Positions 43,470 through 52,117 are shown, counted from the stretch's first letter. The stretch is DNA of 64,000 nt from Anaerotruncus massiliensis (ex Togo et al. 2026) (GCF_900199635.1 NZ_LT962687.1:1101501-1165500); one strand, 5' to 3'. Notes: generated by a model from the letters alone, not told the origin. Made by a program: numbers and translations.

Positions 43470-44525
43470 ATGGGAGAGAATGTCATGGAACGGAAGCTCC
43501 CGGAGGTTTCCTTGAAGAAGCTGCTGGGCGGCCTGTCCCCGGTGGTTGCGGTGCTGATCGCGTTCGCAGTCGCGGGGCTGGTCGTGCTGGCTTCGGGCGG
43601 CAACCCGCTCGAGGCGTACCGGGCGCTGGCCAAGGGCGCGCTGGGAAGCTGGGTCGGCGTCAAGAACACCATCCGTTACACCCTGCCGATCATCCTGCTG
43701 GCCTTTTCCTTTTCGATCTGCAACCGCTGCGGCTATTTCAACATCGGCCAGGAGGGCCAGATGTATTTCGCGGCGCTGGGCATCGCCTTCGTGCCGCAGG
43801 TCATCCCCAACGCGCCGCTCTGGGTGCAGGCCGTCGTCATGGTGGCGGCCGGGGCGCTCTTCGGAGGACTCATCTCGCTGCTGCCGGCGGTGTTCAAATT
43901 TCTGTTCGGGGTCAACGAGGTGGTCATCGCCATCCTGATGAACTATATCATCCTGCTGCTGACCGACTATCTGCTCAACAACGGGCCGATCGCGAAGGCG
44001 GACACCACCGTGCCGATGTCGGTGAACCTCGCGCCCTCCCTCAACACGACCCTGATCCTGATCGCGGTCGTCGCCATCATCATCGCCTACGCGCTCTGCA
44101 TCCGGGGGACCGTCCCGGGCTATGAGCTGCGGATGATCGGGCACAATCCGAAGTTCGCCAAGGCGTGCGGCGTCAAAACGATCCGGATCGTCCTGGTCGT
44201 CGCGCTGCTGGGCGGCGTCTTTTCGGGGCTGACCGCCGCGGGCGAGGTCATGGGCGTCTACCACAAGGTCTACAACAATTTTGCGGTGGACATGGGCTTC
44301 AACGGCATGACCGCCGCGCTCATCGGCAAGGATTCGACGCTCGGCATCATCTTCGGCTCGCTCATCCTCGGCGCCCTGCAGAGCGGCGCGGTGACGCTGT
44401 CGGTCGAGACGAGCGTCCAGGCGGAGATGGTCCAGGTGGTCAAGGGCTTCGTCATGCTCTTCGCCACCATCAACATCCTGCGGTACCTGCTCCAGAGCAG
44501 GCGGAAGGAGGGGAAGACGGCATGA
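43470..44525 (+). CDS. ABC transporter permease (NupP/BmpC-like, branched-chain permease superfamily)
   Basis: A 351-residue integral membrane protein of the BPD_transp_2 family. NRCGYFNIGQEGQMYFAALG and FGVNEVVIAILMNYIILLLTDYLL are typical of the first permease of nucleoside ABC importers. So is the EAA-like loop GHNPKFAKACGVKTIRI. GGGAGG lies 8 nt upstream of the ATG. It overlaps the second permease gene by 4 nt. Confidence 0.9.
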   Translation: MGENVMERKLPEVSLKKLLGGLSPVVAVLIAFAVAGLVVLASGGNPLEAYRALAKGALGSWVGVKNTIRYTLPIILLAFSFSICNRCGYFNIGQEGQMYFAALGIAFVPQVIPNAPLWVQAVVMVAAGALFGGLISLLPAVFKFLFGVNEVVIAILMNYIILLLTDYLLNNGPIAKADTTVPMSVNLAPSLNTTLILIAVVAIIIAYALCIRGTVPGYELRMIGHNPKFAKACGVKTIRIVLVVALLGGVFSGLTAAGEVMGVYHKVYNNFAVDMGFNGMTAALIGKDSTLGIIFGSLILGALQSGAVTLSVETSVQAEMVQVVKGFVMLFATINILRYLLQSRRKEGKTA

Positions 44526-45481
44526 TCAATGTGGAACAGCTGTTGAACCTGTCGGTCCGGCTGGCTGCGCCGGTCATCCTCATCTGTCTGGGCGGCCTCT
44601 TCTCCATCAAGGTGGATATCTTCAACCTCGCGCTCGAGGGCTTCACCCTCTTTGGGTGCTTCGCCGCCGTGGTCGGGACCTATATGACGCAGAGCGTTAT
44701 GGGCGGCATCCTCTTCGCCGTCCTGCTGACGCTGCTTGTCGCGCTGGTCTACGCGCTCTTCGTCTTTGAATTGGATGTCGACCCGATCATCTGCGCGCTG
44801 GCGTGTACGACGATCGCCACCGGCCTGACGCGGTACCTGCTCGTCCCGATCTTCGGCGCGAGCGGGCGGTTCATCCTGCCGTCCGAGCTCGCGCTGCCGA
44901 CCATCCACTTTGCCTTCCTCGAAAAAATCCCGCTGATCGGGCCGGTCCTGAACGACCACTCGGTCCTCGTCTATCTGGCGCTCCTCCTGCCGTTCGCGGT
45001 CCACGTCTTCCTCTACCGGACGAACATGGGCCTGTCGGTGCGCGCGATCGGGAAAAACGCCGACGCGGCCCTCTCGGCGGGCATCGGCATCAAGCGCATC
45101 CGCTATTTCGCGCTCGCTCTAAACGGCGTCTTCTGCGGGCTGGCGGGCGCGCAGCTCGCGCTTTCCCTCAACATGTTCAACGTCGGGATGACCGACGGGC
45201 GCGGCTTTACGGCGATCGCGGTGCTTGTGCTCACAGGGGCGGAGCCGGTGCTTTCGCTGCTGGCCTGCCTGATGTTCGGATTCTCCGACGCGCTGGTGCT
45301 GACCCTTTCGGGCAGGGGCTATCCGGTGCAGATCCTCTCGATGCTGCCCTATGTGCTCGCGCTGATCGTGGTCATCGCGCCGCTGCTCATCAAGAGCCTT
45401 GTCAAATGGCTGCGGAAGCGCTCCGCGGAAAAGAAGCTGATTGTTATGGGGTCCGACGTTACCGCCGGAGACCGTCAATAA
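44522..45481 (+). CDS. ABC transporter permease (NupQ-like)
   Basis: A 319-residue membrane protein, partner of the preceding permease. LFSIKVDIFNLALEGFTLFGCF near the start matches the second permease of BMP-type importers. So do DPIICALACTTIATGLTRYLL and the cytoplasmic loop GLSVRAIGKNADAALSAGIGIKRIRYFAL. It starts in the upstream stop (ATGA). Confidence 0.9.
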   Translation: MINVEQLLNLSVRLAAPVILICLGGLFSIKVDIFNLALEGFTLFGCFAAVVGTYMTQSVMGGILFAVLLTLLVALVYALFVFELDVDPIICALACTTIATGLTRYLLVPIFGASGRFILPSELALPTIHFAFLEKIPLIGPVLNDHSVLVYLALLLPFAVHVFLYRTNMGLSVRAIGKNADAALSAGIGIKRIRYFALALNGVFCGLAGAQLALSLNMFNVGMTDGRGFTAIAVLVLTGAEPVLSLLACLMFGFSDALVLTLSGRGYPVQILSMLPYVLALIVVIAPLLIKSLVKWLRKRSAEKKLIVMGSDVTAGDRQ

Positions 45482-45504
45482 ATCAATTCAAAGGAGAACG
45501 GAAA

Positions 45505-46584
45505 ATGAAAAAGTCTGTAAAGATCCTTGCTCTCGCAATGGCGCTGGTTCTTGTCGCGGCGGCGTTTACCGCCTGCGGCGGCCAAAAGGCGCCGGAGACC
45601 TCCGCCCCGGCCGCTCCCGCGGAAGACGCTTCCGCCCCCGCGCCCGGCGATGGGGACGCCGCGGAAAAGAGCTACAAGGTGGCGCTCGTCTCCGACATGG
45701 CCGTCGACGAGGCGGAATGGCTTCAGAACCTGGTTGCCGGCCTCGGCGACTACCAGACCGAGCATCCGAACATCGAGGTGAAGGTGGTCGAAGCCACCCA
45801 GTCGAGCGAATACGAGCCCAAGACCCGCGCGCTGGCGCAGGCGGGCTACAACATCATCATCACCACCAACTCCAGCATGGCCGACGCGACGACCGCCGTG
45901 GCCGCGGATTTCCCGGACATCCTCTTCGGCAGCCTGGACGGCGTGATCTCGGACATCGCGGACTATCCCAACCTGCAGGAATTCGGCCTGAACCGCACCG
46001 AGACCGGATACCTTGCCGGCGTGGCGGCCGCCTGCGCGACCAAGGCGAATAAGGTCGGCATCGTGGCGGGCGCGGACGAGCCGGTCATCAACGCGATCGT
46101 CGCCGGCTGGCAGCAGGGCATGCGCAGCGTCAACCCCGACATCGAGGACATGGTCGCCTATGCGAACACCTGGACCGACCCGACCAAGGGCAAGGAGCTC
46201 GGCCTCATGCTCGTCAACGAGGGCTGCGACGTGATCGCGGCCGCGGCGGGCGGCACCGGCGTCGGCGGCGCGCAGGCCGCGGCGGAAAAGGGCGTCTACT
46301 TTGTCGCGTGGGACGTGCACTATCAGGACGTGCTGGGAGACCTGGAGCTGGGCAGCGCGGTCAACTTCTTTGACAAGATGGTCATCCAGTTCATCGAGGA
46401 CGCGATCTCCGGCAATTTCCAGGGCGGCAAGCGCGTCGATTACGGCATCTCCGAAGGCGTCTGCACCTTTGAATATCTGGACAACTCCCCCCTGAGCGAC
46501 GAGGCGAAGGAGAAGATCAAGGCGGCCTACGACGATATCATCGCGGGCAAAATCGACATCTCCACCGAGCCGCTGCACAAGTAA
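45505..46584 (+). CDS. BMP family substrate-binding lipoprotein (nucleoside binding)
   Basis: A 359-residue lipoprotein, lipobox FTACG (signal about 1-24), then an Ala/Pro-rich linker and a periplasmic-binding fold of the Bmp/Med/PnrA family. Visible family segments are YKVALVSDMAVDEAEWLQNLVAGL, IIITTNSSMADATTAVAADFPDILFGSLD and GLNRTETGYLAGVAA. PnrA-type members bind nucleosides (established). AAAGGAG is 8 nt upstream. High expression relative to the rest of the operon is usual for such proteins. Confidence 0.9.
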   Translation: MKKSVKILALAMALVLVAAAFTACGGQKAPETSAPAAPAEDASAPAPGDGDAAEKSYKVALVSDMAVDEAEWLQNLVAGLGDYQTEHPNIEVKVVEATQSSEYEPKTRALAQAGYNIIITTNSSMADATTAVAADFPDILFGSLDGVISDIADYPNLQEFGLNRTETGYLAGVAAACATKANKVGIVAGADEPVINAIVAGWQQGMRSVNPDIEDMVAYANTWTDPTKGKELGLMLVNEGCDVIAAAAGGTGVGGAQAAAEKGVYFVAWDVHYQDVLGDLELGSAVNFFDKMVIQFIEDAISGNFQGGKRVDYGISEGVCTFEYLDNSPLSDEAKEKIKAAYDDIIAGKIDISTEPLHK

Positions 46585-46602
46585 GCGGAAGAGAGAAGCG
46601 CG

Positions 46603-46630
46603 AACCCTCCGGGGGATTCCCCGGAGGGTT
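46603..46630 (+). terminator. Terminator of the nucleoside transporter operon
   Basis: AACCCTCCGGGG / CCCCGGAGGGTT with a 4-nt loop; the T run is poor. Confidence 0.65.
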
Positions 46631-46663
46631 TCGCGGAAAACCGGCGGCGCGCGGCGGCCGCCG

Positions 46664-46730
46664 AATTGGTTGACACAACCAATTGGAATGTGTATTATGA
46701 AAACAGGAAGAGACATACATACAGACGTTT
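46664..46730 (+). promoter_or_regulatory. gntR promoter with perfect 9-3-9 palindrome and operator motif (site D)
   Basis: -35 TTGACA (46670-46675), 17-bp spacer, -10 TATTAT (46693-46698). Arms AATTGGTTG (46664-46672) and CAACCAATT (46676-46684) form a perfect palindrome centred on ACA over the -35. Downstream, ATACATACAGACGTTT (46715-46730) matches the motif of sites A-C in reverse orientation at 11 of 16 positions. Confidence 0.6.
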
Positions 46731-46772
46731 GATTAAATGGAGCTCGCATGACTCCGGAATTCGGGTGAAGAG

Positions 46773-47507
46773 ATGAGTGCGCTGAAGAGGGTCGCCGGGG
46801 TTTCCCTGTACCACCAGATCATGGAAGACCTTCGCGAAGAGATCCAGGGAATGGCCTATGGGGAACAGATTGAAACGGAGCAGCAGCTCGCGGAAAAGTA
46901 CGCCGTGAGCCGGGGCACCGTCCGTCAGGCGATCACCGCGCTGGTGAGCGAGGGCCTGCTGACCAAGATCCAGGGGAAGGGGACCTTCAAGAGCGGCGTC
47001 GCGCTCGACCGCTCGACCGCGGTCGTCAAGAGCTTCACGGACCAGCTGCTGGCTTCGGGGCTCGTGCCGGGAATCCGCGACGTGAACCTCGAATCCGATT
47101 TTGCGGACGAGCGGACGGCGAAACATTTGGGGCTCGCGCCCGGCACGCCGATCTGGCGGCTCTCCCGCGTGAGGCTGGCGGACGGGGTGCCGATCTCCTA
47201 CTGTACGGCGTACATCAACCCGGCCTACGCGACGGGCCTCTGCGCGGGCGACCTTGAGATGTCGCTGATCGCGATGTTTACCGAAAAGCTCGGCGTCCCG
47301 CTCCAGCATGGGGAGAGCTTTGTGACTGCGACGCTGGCCAGCGAGGAGCTGGCGCAGCGGCTGGGCGTCAGCACCTCCACCCCCATCCTGCGCCTGGAGC
47401 ATGTCGGCTTCCTGGCGTCGGGGGACCCGGTGTTTTTCGACGTCACCGACTCGATCGGCGAGCGGTACGTCATGCAGATCGAACAGGGCTCCTACGGCAG
47501 GGGCTGA
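46773..47507 (+). CDS. GntR family transcriptional regulator, HutC subfamily (UTRA domain)
   Basis: A 244-residue regulator. The winged helix is at about 10-78 (LYHQIMEDLREEIQGMAYGEQIETEQQLAEKYAVSRGTVRQAITALVSEGLL...QGKGTF) and the UTRA effector domain at about 90-240. HutC-type regulators respond to small sugar phosphates or nucleoside-like ligands. It sits between the nucleoside transporter and psuG and is the natural candidate for binding the shared motif. Repression relieved by a nucleoside metabolite is inferred. Confidence 0.9.
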   Translation: MSALKRVAGVSLYHQIMEDLREEIQGMAYGEQIETEQQLAEKYAVSRGTVRQAITALVSEGLLTKIQGKGTFKSGVALDRSTAVVKSFTDQLLASGLVPGIRDVNLESDFADERTAKHLGLAPGTPIWRLSRVRLADGVPISYCTAYINPAYATGLCAGDLEMSLIAMFTEKLGVPLQHGESFVTATLASEELAQRLGVSTSTPILRLEHVGFLASGDPVFFDVTDSIGERYVMQIEQGSYGRG

Positions 47508-47554
47508 GGGATCCCGGTCGACCCGGGGTCCCGGAAAAATCGAAATAATGATCT

Positions 47555-47570
47555 AGATGTCTATATGATA
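47555..47570 (+). promoter_or_regulatory. Operator motif (site C) upstream of psuG
   Basis: AGATGTCTATATGATA, 13 of 16 identical to site B. It overlaps a TATGAT that could be the -10 of psuG. Confidence 0.5.
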
Positions 47571-47608
47571 TTGGCCAAGATAAAATGAATCGTGGAGGTA
47601 TGACTGCA

Positions 47609-48523
47609 ATGAACCTGGAAAGATATTTGGATATCACGCCCGAAATCGCGCGGGCCGTAAGCGAAAACCGTCCGGTGGTGGCGCTCGAATCCACCATCCT
47701 CAGCCACGGCATGCCCTATCCGCAGAATCTGGAATTCGCGCACAAGGTGGAGGAGATCATCCGCGCCGAGGGCGCGGTCCCCGCCACCACGGCGATCCTC
47801 GGCGGAAAGCTCAAGGTGGGGCTGACGGCGGACGAGCTCGAGCGGATGTGCAAGCCGGGCGACATCGGCAAGGTGAGCCGCCGGGATGTGGCGGTCTATC
47901 TGGCGCAGAAGCGGGACGGCGCGACGACGGTCGCCACGACGATGCTGATCGCCTCGCTGGCGGGGATCCGCATCTTCGCGACCGGGGGGATCGGCGGCGT
48001 GCACCGCGGCGCGCAGGAGACCTTCGACATCTCGGCGGACCTCCAGGAGCTCGCGAACACGCCGGTCGGCGTGGTCTGCGCGGGGGCGAAGAGCCTGCTC
48101 GACCTCGGCCTCACGCTGGAATACCTCGAGACGTACGGCGTGCCGGTGCTGGGGGTGCGCACGGAGGATTTCCCGGCCTTTTACTGCCGCAGCAGCGGCC
48201 TGAAGGTGGATTACCGGATCGACACCGAGGCGGAGATCGCCGGCATCCTCCGCACCAAATGGGAGCTGGGGCTCAAGGGGGGCGCGGTCATCGCGAACCC
48301 GATCCCGGAGGAGTACGCGCTCGACTACGACGAGATGGAGCGGGTGATCACCAAAGCGCTCGACATGGCGAAGGAGCAGGGCGTCCATGGAAAGGCGACG
48401 ACCCCCTTCCTGCTGGCTGCGATCAAGGACATGACCCACGGCGTGTCGCTGGCGAGCAACCTGGAGCTCGCCTACAACAACGCGCGCGTGGCGGCGCGGA
48501 TCGCCGTCGCGTACTGCAAATAA
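47609..48523 (+). CDS. psuG: Pseudouridine-5'-phosphate glycosidase PsuG
   Basis: A 304-residue enzyme that splits pseudouridine 5'-phosphate into uracil and ribose 5-phosphate (C-C bond). The family hallmarks are present: PVVALESTILSHGMPYPQN, VPATTAILGGKLKVGL, KVSRRDVAVYLAQKRDGATTVATTM, FATGGIGGVHRGA and a catalytic lysine region. ATG 47609 has GGAGG 10 nt upstream; ATG 47585 and 47600 are badly placed. Its normal partner PsuK is missing here, while a nucleoside importer and a PurM-like putative kinase are next door. Confidence 0.93.
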   Translation: MNLERYLDITPEIARAVSENRPVVALESTILSHGMPYPQNLEFAHKVEEIIRAEGAVPATTAILGGKLKVGLTADELERMCKPGDIGKVSRRDVAVYLAQKRDGATTVATTMLIASLAGIRIFATGGIGGVHRGAQETFDISADLQELANTPVGVVCAGAKSLLDLGLTLEYLETYGVPVLGVRTEDFPAFYCRSSGLKVDYRIDTEAEIAGILRTKWELGLKGGAVIANPIPEEYALDYDEMERVITKALDMAKEQGVHGKATTPFLLAAIKDMTHGVSLASNLELAYNNARVAARIAVAYCK

Positions 48524-48533
48524 CAGGCGGCAA

Positions 48534-48569
48534 AAAACGGCCGGCCGGCAAATGCCGGTCGGCCGTTTT
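48534..48569. terminator. Bidirectional terminator psuG / rpsR
   Basis: AAAACGGCCGGCCGGC / GCCGGTCGGCCGTTTT, loop AAAT, serving the convergent genes. Confidence 0.9.
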
Positions 48570-48590
48570 GATGCGTTGTTTTGTCAGCGA

Positions 48591-48842
48591 TCAGTCGCTG
48601 GTGTAGGGGAGCAGCGCGATATGACGGGCGCGTTTGATCGCGAGGGTCAGCTGGCGCTGGTGACGCGCGCAGGTGCCGGTGACACGGCGGGGAACGATCT
48701 TCGCGCGCTCGCTGAGATACCTTCTCAGGCGGGGGACGTCCTTATAATCGATCGGGCCGAGCTTGTCGACGCAGAAGGAGCAGACCTTTTTACGGCCTTT
48801 TCTGCCGCGCGGGCCACGGTTATCGGATCTGTCGTAAGCCAT
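48591..48842 (-). CDS. rpsR: 30S ribosomal protein S18
   Basis: An 83-residue S18. [32 protein letters not shown] and [27 protein letters not shown] are diagnostic. Three cysteines suggest the zinc-binding form. It is the last gene of the rpsF-ssb-rpsR operon, with AAGGAGG upstream. Confidence 0.97.
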   Translation of the reverse strand: MAYDRSDNRGPRGRKGRKKVCSFCVDKLGPIDYKDVPRLRRYLSERAKIVPRRVTGTCARHQRQLTLAIKRARHIALLPYTSD

Positions 48843-48892
48843 GATTCTAACCTCCTTGTAATGATATGGGGTTCACAGGTGGAAGAATGCGG

Positions 48893-49345
48893 TCAGAAGG
48901 GAAGGTCGTCGGAATCGGACGACATCTCGGAGAAGTCGCCCACATCGCCGCTCGCATAGGAGACGGCGGGCTCCGGCGGGGCCTGGGTGGGAGCGGGAGC
49001 GGTATAGCCCTGCTGGGAACCGCCGGCGCTCTTGCTCTCGCCGAACTGGACGTTGTCCGCGACCACTTCGACGGCACGGCGCTTGTTGCCGTTGCGGTCC
49101 TCATAGCTGCGGGTCTGGATCGAGCCTTCGACAATGATCATCTTGCCCTTGCTGAAGTACTTCGACACGAATTCGGCGGTCTGGCGCCAGGCCACGACGT
49201 CAATGAAGTCGGTCTGGCGTTCCCGGTCCCGGGAGTAGTTCCTGTCGACCGCGACGGTGAAGGTGATGACCGACACACCGTTCGGGGTCTGGCGCAGTTC
49301 CGGGTCGGCCACGAGGCGGCCCATGATAATCGCCCTGTTTAACAT
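48893..49345 (-). CDS. ssb: Single-stranded DNA-binding protein
   Basis: A 150-residue SSB. The OB fold is at about 1-105 (LNRAIIMGRLVADPELRQTPNG..., FIDVVAWRQTAEFVSKYFSKG). A Gly/Gln/Pro-rich linker follows, then the acidic protein-interaction tip DDLPF. It lies between rpsF and rpsR, the standard Firmicute order. Confidence 0.97.
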   Translation of the reverse strand: MLNRAIIMGRLVADPELRQTPNGVSVITFTVAVDRNYSRDRERQTDFIDVVAWRQTAEFVSKYFSKGKMIIVEGSIQTRSYEDRNGNKRRAVEVVADNVQFGESKSAGGSQQGYTAPAPTQAPPEPAVSYASGDVGDFSEMSSDSDDLPF

Positions 49346-49366
49346 CGCGGTACACCTTCCTTACGC

Positions 49367-49744
49367 TTACTGCTCGGCGGGAGCAGCGGGTTCCTCGGCC
49401 GCGGGAGCGGCGGGGGCTTCTTCCTCCTTGGGCTCCTCCTTCGCCTCTTCCTCGTCTTTCGCGACGATCAGCGAACGCAGGACGCCGTCAGTGATCTTGT
49501 AGATACGGTCGAGCTCGGCGGGGAAATCGGGCTTCGAGGTGAAGTTGATCACCACGTAGTAACCGACGGTCTCATCGTTGATCGGATACGCCAGGGCGCG
49601 CTGTCCCCAAGTGTCGACCTTGGTGATGGTACCGTTCTCGCCGATGAGGGAAGAGAACTTCTCCACGAGCGCGTTGACGCTCTCCTCGCCGTTCTTCATG
49701 CTGAATACCATTACAGTTTCGTAGTTGGCTGTGAGCTGTGCCAT
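49367..49744 (-). CDS. rpsF: 30S ribosomal protein S6
   Basis: A 125-residue S6. NYETVMVFSMKNGEESVNALVEKFSSLIGENG and DTWGQRALAYPINDETVGYYVVINF are typical. The tail of about 25 residues is acidic and Ala/Glu/Pro-rich (EEAKEEPKEEEAP), longer than in B. subtilis. It is the first gene of the operon. Confidence 0.96.
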   Translation of the reverse strand: MAQLTANYETVMVFSMKNGEESVNALVEKFSSLIGENGTITKVDTWGQRALAYPINDETVGYYVVINFTSKPDFPAELDRIYKITDGVLRSLIVAKDEEEAKEEPKEEEAPAAPAAEEPAAPAEQ

Positions 49745-49835
49745 TTGAACACCTCCTTTTGGACTTTAGGCCCTCTCTCGATGGAAAGGGCAAGGATGTT
49801 TGCAGCGCGGAAGGAATTCCGCGGCTAACCAGTAA

Positions 49836-49864
49836 ATTATAGCAGGATTGCAGGAATTCGTCAA
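49836..49864 (-). promoter_or_regulatory. Promoter of rpsF-ssb-rpsR
   Basis: On the minus strand: -35 TTGACG (49864-49859), 17-bp spacer, -10 TATAAT (49841-49836). The leader of about 85 nt can form a CGCGGAA/TTCCGCG hairpin near 49805-49828, the place where an S6:S18 autoregulatory element is found in other Firmicutes; I cannot confirm its consensus. Confidence 0.7.
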
Positions 49865-49977
49865 GGCCCGGACACTCCTTTTTTGTACAAGCTTTCGCTG
49901 TTTTCCGCCCATGAAACTGTGCTATACTATGGAGAGGAAACGGCCGGGACACACAAAAGCGACAGGGGGCTGACGAC

Positions 49978-51513
49978 ATGAGGATTCTGACATCCGAACA
50001 GATGAAGACGGTGGAACGCAATTCCCTCAACTATTCGATGAGCTGCGAGCGCCTGATGGAGAACGCGGGCAGCGCCGCGGCCGCGGCGATCCGCCGGGCG
50101 GCGGACGTGGAGGGGCGGTACGTCACGATCTTCTGCGGGCGGGGCAACAACGGGGGCGACGGGTTCGTCGCCGCGCGCCGTCTCAGCGAGGCGGGCGCGA
50201 ACGTGGCGGTCGTGCTGACCGACGGGGACCCCAAGACGCCCGAGGCCGCCGAGATGCTCCGGCGGATCGGCGTGATGGACATCGCGGTCGTCGGCTACGG
50301 GGACGACCCCGAATACCTGACCGAGCGGCTCGCCTCGACCGACCTGCTGGTCGACGCGATCTACGGCACCGGCTTCCACGGCGAGCTCGACGGGCGCCAC
50401 CGGGACGTCTGCCGCCTGATCAACGGCGTGGGCGTGCGGGTCTTCGCGCTCGACATCCCCAGCGGGGTAAACGCCGACACGGGGGAGGCGGACCCCTGCG
50501 CGGTGCGCGCGGGCATGACGGTCGTCTTCGACAGCGACAAGCCCGCCACCGCGATGCCCGCCGCCGCGGAGTACTGCGGCGAGGTGGTCGTCGCGGACAT
50601 CGGCATCCCGCCCGAGGCGCACGAGGGGGTGGAGCCCCTCTTTACCCTCGTCGACCGCGGCTGGGTCTTCGACCGGCTGCCCCGCCGCCGCCGCGACACC
50701 CACAAAGGGGATTACGGCAAGCTCTTAAACGTCGCGGGCTCCCAGCGGTACATGGGGGCGGCGGTGCTCTCGACGCTCGCCGCGATGCGTTCCGGCGCGG
50801 GCTACGTGACGCTCGCCTCCACCAAGGAGGTCTGCCGCACCGTGCTGCCCATGCTGCCCGAGGCGGTGCTGCTGCCGCTCGCGCAGAACCCCGACGGCTC
50901 CCTCTCCTACAAGGCGATGGACGCGCTGCTCGAGGCGGCGGAACGCAGCACGGCAGTGCTGGTCGGAAACGGCCTGGGGACCGGGCCGGACGCCTGCCGC
51001 ATCGTCTACGAGCTCGTGCGGCGGGTCTCCCGCCCGCTCGTCATCGACGCGGATGGTATAAATGCGCTCGCGCGGAATATAGATATATTGAAGGACAAAA
51101 AGGCGGAGGTCATTCTCACGCCCCACCTGATGGAGCTCTCCCGGCTGACGACACTGCCCCTCGAGCAGCTGAAACCCGACCCGCTGACCGCCGGGAAGGC
51201 GTTCGCGCAGGAGTACGGGGTCACGGTGGTGCTCAAGGGCGCCCACACGCTGACCGCCGCGCCCGGGGAGCGGGTGTGGATCAACACGACGGGCAACGCC
51301 GGGCTCGCCAAGGCGGGCAGCGGCGACGTGCTCGCGGGACTCGTGGGCGCGCTCGCCGCGCAGGGCAGGAGCCCGGAGGAGGCCGCCGCCTGCGGCGTCT
51401 GGCTGCACGGCATGGCGGGCGACTACGCCGCCGGGGAGTTTTCCCAATATGCGATGCTCGCCCGCGATGTGATCGACGCGCTTCCGCGCGTGTTCGCGGA
51501 TAACGACCGGTAG
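49978..51513 (+). CDS. nnr: Bifunctional NAD(P)H-hydrate repair enzyme (epimerase and ADP-dependent dehydratase)
   Basis: A 511-residue two-domain protein. The epimerase half (YjeF_N, about 1-215) has CGRGNNGGDGFVAARRL and DAIYGTGFHGEL. The dehydratase half (ribokinase-like, about 225-511) has GDYGKLLNVAGS, LVGNGLGTGPDA, LVIDADGINAL and TGNAGLAKAGSGDVLAGLVGAL. Together they repair hydrated NADH and NADPH. It is full length and followed by a lipoprotein gene after 17 nt. Confidence 0.95.
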   Translation: MRILTSEQMKTVERNSLNYSMSCERLMENAGSAAAAAIRRAADVEGRYVTIFCGRGNNGGDGFVAARRLSEAGANVAVVLTDGDPKTPEAAEMLRRIGVMDIAVVGYGDDPEYLTERLASTDLLVDAIYGTGFHGELDGRHRDVCRLINGVGVRVFALDIPSGVNADTGEADPCAVRAGMTVVFDSDKPATAMPAAAEYCGEVVVADIGIPPEAHEGVEPLFTLVDRGWVFDRLPRRRRDTHKGDYGKLLNVAGSQRYMGAAVLSTLAAMRSGAGYVTLASTKEVCRTVLPMLPEAVLLPLAQNPDGSLSYKAMDALLEAAERSTAVLVGNGLGTGPDACRIVYELVRRVSRPLVIDADGINALARNIDILKDKKAEVILTPHLMELSRLTTLPLEQLKPDPLTAGKAFAQEYGVTVVLKGAHTLTAAPGERVWINTTGNAGLAKAGSGDVLAGLVGALAAQGRSPEEAAACGVWLHGMAGDYAAGEFSQYAMLARDVIDALPRVFADNDR

Positions 51514-51530
51514 ATAAAGGAGGAGTCCCG

Positions 51531-52070
51531 ATGATGAAACGGGTGTTCGGCATCCTGCTGGCGGCGGCGCTGCTGCTGGGTGCGGCGGGCTGCGGCGCGA
51601 AGGCGCGGGAGGAGTCGGCGGCGGAGCAGATGCGCCAGAACCTCAGCCAGTCGTTCCAGACCACGGCAAAGGTCCGCTACGGCGGGCTGGAGACGGAGAT
51701 GACGATCTACAAAAAGCCGATGAACTGCGCGGTCGTGACCTTCCAGTCGCCCGAGAGCATCCGGGACATCAAGATGACCTTCTTTACCGACAAGGTGACC
51801 GTCCAGTACGGGGACCTCAGCTTCGACTTCACGCCCGACAGCGTGCCGGGCAAGGCCGCCTCAAAGATGATCCTGTCGGCCCTCAACGCCGCGCTCAACG
51901 ACCAGGGGGTCCGGTTCGAGGAGCAGGACGGAAAGCTCGTCGTGACCGGGAAGATCGAGGAGGGGGACTTCTCGCTCGTGGTCGACGGGGAAAACGGAAA
52001 TATCCTGAAACTGTCGATTCCGCAGAACGACTTCGAGGTGGAGATCCTGAATTTCAAGATTCTTGAATGA
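51531..52070 (+). CDS. Small lipoprotein, LolA/outer-membrane-carrier-like fold possible
   Basis: A 179-residue lipoprotein (MKRVFGILLAAALLLGAAGC, lipobox GAAGC). The mature part looks like a beta-sheet sandwich (FQTTAKVRYGGLETEMTIYKKP, FFTDKVTVQYGDLSFDF, GKIEEGDFSLVVDGENG), the style of LolA-like or DUF4292 proteins; this is a guess. AAAGGAGG precedes the ATG. It is cotranscribed with nnr and ended by a terminator. Confidence 0.7.
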   Translation: MMKRVFGILLAAALLLGAAGCGAKAREESAAEQMRQNLSQSFQTTAKVRYGGLETEMTIYKKPMNCAVVTFQSPESIRDIKMTFFTDKVTVQYGDLSFDFTPDSVPGKAASKMILSALNAALNDQGVRFEEQDGKLVVTGKIEEGDFSLVVDGENGNILKLSIPQNDFEVEILNFKILE

Positions 52071-52086
52071 ACCCGGAGGTTTCAAA

Positions 52087-52117
52087 CGGCCCGCACCGTA
52101 AGGTGCGGGCCGTTTTT
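52087..52117 (+). terminator. Intrinsic terminator
   Basis: CGGCCCGCACC / GGTGCGGGCCG, loop GTAA, five T. Confidence 0.9.
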
